From positions 124,001-188,000 of the forward strand of contig NZ_NPBF01000028.1 in the NCBI RefSeq assembly GCF_002272135.1: 64,000 nt of DNA, written 5' to 3'. This stretch comes from Virgibacillus sp. 7505 (GTDB taxonomy: Bacteria; Bacillota; Bacilli; Bacillales; Amphibacillaceae). The position numbers and the translations under genes were made by a program. The notes beneath the pieces were generated by a model, which saw only the letters and a program-made list of their open reading frames with translations, was not told the DNA's origin and made no database searches. Position 1 is the first letter of the stretch. Every line of letters starts with the position of its first letter. This document shows, in pieces, positions 61,596 to 64,000 of this stretch.

Positions 61596-62042
61596 TTAAG
61601 AGCGTGGATGTGCCTGTATAGTTTCTCTAACCACATGCAGGAACTGATCCTGTGAGGCTGCTAACGGCGGAACGGACTGGATATCGTACCACCGATAACG
61701 GAAGACCAATCCGTTATCAGCTCCATTTCCAAAGACACGATGATCCCATGCGTCAGGTAGCTGCTGCTTTATTAGAATCAAAAAGAAATACCGGTGCTGG
61801 AGCTCGTGCTTGTCTGGATGGAGGAATGGTGCACTAGCGACCAATTCACCATCAGGCAAATCACGCAATCCAGACTCTTCGAAGATCTCCCTATGCAATG
61901 CGGTTAACAAGTTTTCACCGGGGTCGACTGTACCTCCTGGAATCTGTAACCCTGCCTCGGGGAAATCCATGTGTTCATGGATGAGCATGTGATAGGTATT
62001 ATTACGGTTGGATAGGATGTAAGCTAGAACTTTATCAACCAA
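61596..62042 (-). CDS. NUDIX hydrolase (TTG start)
   Basis: 148 aa. The Nudix box reads GGTVDPGENLLTALHREIFEE. TTG at 62042 has GGAGGTGG six bases upstream and falls just inside a bidirectional terminator; longer upstream reading would pass through that hairpin and is rejected. It precedes the glycosyltransferase by 40 bases in the same direction. A nucleoside-diphosphate sugar or dinucleotide hydrolase is possible. Confidence 0.85.
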   Translation of the reverse strand: MVDKVLAYILSNRNNTYHMLIHEHMDFPEAGLQIPGGTVDPGENLLTALHREIFEESGLRDLPDGELVASAPFLHPDKHELQHRYFFLILIKQQLPDAWDHRVFGNGADNGLVFRYRWYDIQSVPPLAASQDQFLHVVRETIQAHPRS

Positions 62043-62068
62043 ATTACTCCACCTCCATTCATGATTAT

Positions 62069-62118
62069 ATACAAAAAAAGCGGTCACCCGTGCAGTTGGG
62101 TGATCGCTTTTTTGTATA
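62069..62118. terminator. Bidirectional terminator
   Basis: AAAAAAGCGGTCACCC pairs with GGGTGATCGCTTTTTT (one wobble), with flanks TATAC/GTATA extending the stem. Confidence 0.92.
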
Positions 62119-62223
62119 AGCTCTGGGGGGAGCGTAGTCGACCGCAAAATGACATTTTGGGGATATCATGTTTTTGTTAAGGGTGCGGCCGTCATCTATC
62201 TGATCAATAAGCAACGCTTATTG

Positions 62224-63612
62224 TTATTGTTGCTGCTGTTGTTGTGTAGATTGATCTGACTGTGTTGTTTGTTCCTTCGCTAATGTAAGTTTCGTTGTTT
62301 CTTTGTTTCCGTCACGGTAATACGTAACAGTTACTTCGTCGCCGATATTTTTATCGGAATACAGGTAAGAGCGTAAGTCGACCATGCTCGTAATGTCCTG
62401 GTCGTCGATTTTCGTAACAACATCGTATTGCTGCAGACCAGCATCAGCTGCCGGAGAGCTTTCCACTACCTGAGCAAGCACAACACCTTGAGTCACGTCT
62501 TCAGGAAGGTTCAACGTTTGCTGCGCATTTACTTGCGGTACTTGATCGAGGCTGACTGCGCCGATACCGATGTAAGGACGTTCAACTTTGCCTGTAGATT
62601 CAAGTTGATTGATGAGTGGTTTAGCTGCATCAATCGGAATAGCAAAACCAATACCCTCGACTTCTTCTTGGGCAATCTTCATAGAGTTGATACCGATGAT
62701 TTCACCGTTTGCATTTATCAAGGCACCACCGCTGTTACCAGGGTTAATAGCAGCATCCGTCTGCAATACTTCTGTTACCCAGTCCTCTGTACCATCATTA
62801 TTGGAATCTACCGCTACAGAACGATCCAATCCGCTGATGATACCTTGCGTCACAGAGCCGGCAAATTCAGCACCTAATGGGTTACCGATCGCAATCGCTT
62901 GCTGTCCGACTGTCAGATCATCCGAAGTACCGAATGTGGCTACCTGATCTACATTTGTTCCGTCAATTTCCAATACAGCTAAGTCGCTGATTTCATCAGA
63001 TCCCAGCAAGGTTGCTTTTTCCTTCTGTCCGTTGGAAAGGGTTACTTCCAAGCTGGATGCTCCGTCGACAACGTGATGGTTGGTCACAACGTATGCTTTG
63101 CCACCTTCTTTTTTATAGATGACACCTGATCCAGATCCAGCTTCCTCGGATTCGGAGAATAGATCCGCCTGCTGCAGATTCTCTACTCCTACTACTGCCG
63201 CAGAAGCGTCCTGTATAGCATTGGTCAGATTTTCCGTACTTGTTTGTGTAGCCAATGCCTGGTTACTTGATTTTGTTGTTGATGTATTGTTCGTTCCCAT
63301 AGTTGCGGGGCTTGCTGCATTGGAACCAAAGGATATGACATTTGTGAATACAAGCACTGCAACGATTGCAAGAACTAAAACCCCGCCTGCAATTCCGCTG
63401 ACGAAGCTTGTCCATACCTTGCCTTTTTGTTTCGGCTGCTGCGGCTGATTGATTGGTTCATCTACTTGAATCGCTTGGCTGTATTTCGGAGATTCTTCTT
63501 TAGTCCCGGAAAGTTTATTCGTTTCATCCGGGTAGGAGTTTTCCTGTTCATATGAAGAAGAGTGCTGATCAACTGGATACTCATTGTATGGTTTGTCATT
63601 GTCTCTGTTCAT
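62224..63612 (-). CDS. Membrane-anchored HtrA-family serine protease
   Basis: 462 aa. Cytoplasmic Pro/Gln/Asp-rich N-terminus (~65 aa), one membrane helix (GIAGGVLVLAIVAVLVFT), a trypsin-like domain with His in VTNHHVVDG, Asp in ISDLAVLEID and Ser in INPGNSGGALIN, then a PDZ domain (QVVESSPAADAGLQQYDVVT). The C-terminus is a Gln-run. HtrA-family proteases degrade misfolded exported proteins. Head-to-head with a response regulator, as B. subtilis htrB and cssR. ATG at 63612 follows AAAGAGGTG. Confidence 0.93.
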   Translation of the reverse strand: MNRDNDKPYNEYPVDQHSSSYEQENSYPDETNKLSGTKEESPKYSQAIQVDEPINQPQQPKQKGKVWTSFVSGIAGGVLVLAIVAVLVFTNVISFGSNAASPATMGTNNTSTTKSSNQALATQTSTENLTNAIQDASAAVVGVENLQQADLFSESEEAGSGSGVIYKKEGGKAYVVTNHHVVDGASSLEVTLSNGQKEKATLLGSDEISDLAVLEIDGTNVDQVATFGTSDDLTVGQQAIAIGNPLGAEFAGSVTQGIISGLDRSVAVDSNNDGTEDWVTEVLQTDAAINPGNSGGALINANGEIIGINSMKIAQEEVEGIGFAIPIDAAKPLINQLESTGKVERPYIGIGAVSLDQVPQVNAQQTLNLPEDVTQGVVLAQVVESSPAADAGLQQYDVVTKIDDQDITSMVDLRSYLYSDKNIGDEVTVTYYRDGNKETTKLTLAKEQTTQSDQSTQQQQQQ

Positions 63613-63791
63613 GTAAGGCACCTCTTTCGTGTTGTGTGTTCGTTGTTCTATACTACTTATTCTACTGTCTGGATTTGGCATCTTTTCGGAGCAATTATGT
63701 AAAATATGTGGAATGGACAAATAGCAGGAAAGTCTTTTCTTTTTGCGATTTTGTGGGAAAATAACCGTAGAGAGGAAAGGAGTACGATCAA
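63613..63791. promoter_or_regulatory. Divergent promoter region, htrA-like / response regulator
   Basis: Divergent 179-bp region. On the minus strand TTGTCC and TAATTG, ~17 bp apart, are a weak promoter candidate. CssR-type boxes could be here, but I cannot define them with confidence. Confidence 0.35.
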
Positions 63792-64000
63792 ATGTCACAT
63801 CATATAATCGTTGTCGAAGACGATCAAAATATAAGAAATATAGTAGAAGCTTATCTGAAAAAGGAGGGCTATCAAATCAGCGTGGCGGAAACCGCAGAGC
63901 TTGCGCTAGAAATTGCGGATAAAGAAACGCCGGACATGTGGATCATGGATATCATGCTTCCAGGAATGGATGGATACGCACTTTGCAACAAAATCCGTCA
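63792..64000 (+). CDS. cssR: Response regulator, CssR-like (3' end outside window)
   Basis: First 69 codons of an OmpR-family response regulator. Receiver motifs: acidic pair EDD at residues 9-11, phosphoacceptor Asp in MWIMDIMLPGMDG. ATG at 63792 follows GAAAGGAG. Divergent position from an HtrA protease matches cssRS-htrB of B. subtilis, so CssR (secretion stress) is the best guess; the DNA-binding domain and the kinase are out of view. Confidence 0.8.
   Translation, partial: MSHHIIVVEDDQNIRNIVEAYLKKEGYQISVAETAELALEIADKETPDMWIMDIMLPGMDGYALCNKIR

Noticed and set aside
62224-62260. Glutamine codon run at the end of the HtrA-like protein as a phase-variable repeat
   Set aside because: The CAA/CAG run is short and at the extreme C-terminus, so length change would have little effect.
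1-64000. CRISPR arrays, prophage, insertion sequences, tRNA and rRNA genes
   Set aside because: No regularly spaced repeats, no transposase, integrase or phage structural genes, and no tRNA cloverleaf seen by eye.

Overview
This window is chromosomal DNA from a low-to-moderate GC, endospore-forming member of the Bacillaceae. Supporting signs are strong AGGAGG-type ribosome binding sites, frequent GTG and TTG starts, intrinsic terminators after most operons, Bacillus-type TPP, SAM-I, preQ1-I and FMN riboswitches, and sporulation genes (spore photoproduct lyase with SplA, and a YteA-like protein). A genus such as Terribacillus or a nearby halotolerant relative is a guess; nothing here fixes it. 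I see no prophage, insertion sequence, CRISPR array, tRNA or rRNA gene. Gene content is mostly housekeeping, with small accessory patches.

Layout. 0-9 kb: the end of a sortase-anchored acidic surface protein, an ABC exporter, three tandem DUF4064 membrane proteins, a fluoride-channel pair, a Fur-controlled flavodoxin, a YjbQ-EAL gene pair and a chemoreceptor behind a sigma-D-like promoter. 9-14.3 kb: splAB, then the thiamine salvage operon tenA-thiD-thiM behind a TPP riboswitch, a divergent yckD-like gene and thiE. 14.4-22.5 kb: CopC/CopD-like proteins, a secreted subtilase, an ArsR-MFS module, a NUDIX and a DoxX-like protein, a glycosyltransferase broken by two in-frame stops, and a DUF456 protein. 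22.5-28.6 kb: methionine-salvage genes (a YbdH-like dehydrogenase and mtnU behind a SAM-I riboswitch, with divergent mtnE), a rhodanese-metallo-beta-lactamase fusion, a YdjM-like protein and a DUF4385 protein. 28.7-40.1 kb: ddl, the queuosine precursor operon queCDE behind a preQ1 riboswitch, and the arginine operon argGH-carAB-argF with ArgR-type boxes.

40.2-47.4 kb: VanZ, a second ArsR-MFS module, a shortened riboflavin operon (FMN riboswitch, ribE-ribB-ribH, with no ribD and no GTP cyclohydrolase II), a P-loop kinase-like protein, and a PadR-HAAS-membrane protein operon with a doubled palindromic operator. 47.4-55 kb: short-chain dehydrogenase, glutathione peroxidase, VOC protein, TrhO, CorA, a cold-shock protein followed by a small gene and xpt, an AEC transporter and a YkwC-like dehydrogenase. 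55-64 kb: a solitary ribonucleotide reductase alpha subunit behind two NrdR boxes, an S51-type peptidase, YteA, a small surface-glycan-like patch (methyltransferase, a glycosyltransferase with an in-frame TAG, NUDIX), an HtrA-family protease, and the start of a divergent CssR-like response regulator.

The most noteworthy points are: (1) two unrelated glycosyltransferase loci interrupted by clean in-frame stops with no frameshift; (2) a riboflavin operon missing two of its usual enzymes, with a candidate promoter after the riboswitch; (3) an RNR alpha subunit without its redox-active C-terminal cysteines and without an adjacent beta subunit; (4) a SAM-riboswitch-controlled YbdH-like dehydrogenase next to methionine-salvage genes; and (5) a PadR gene that probably starts at ATT, under two identically built palindromes.
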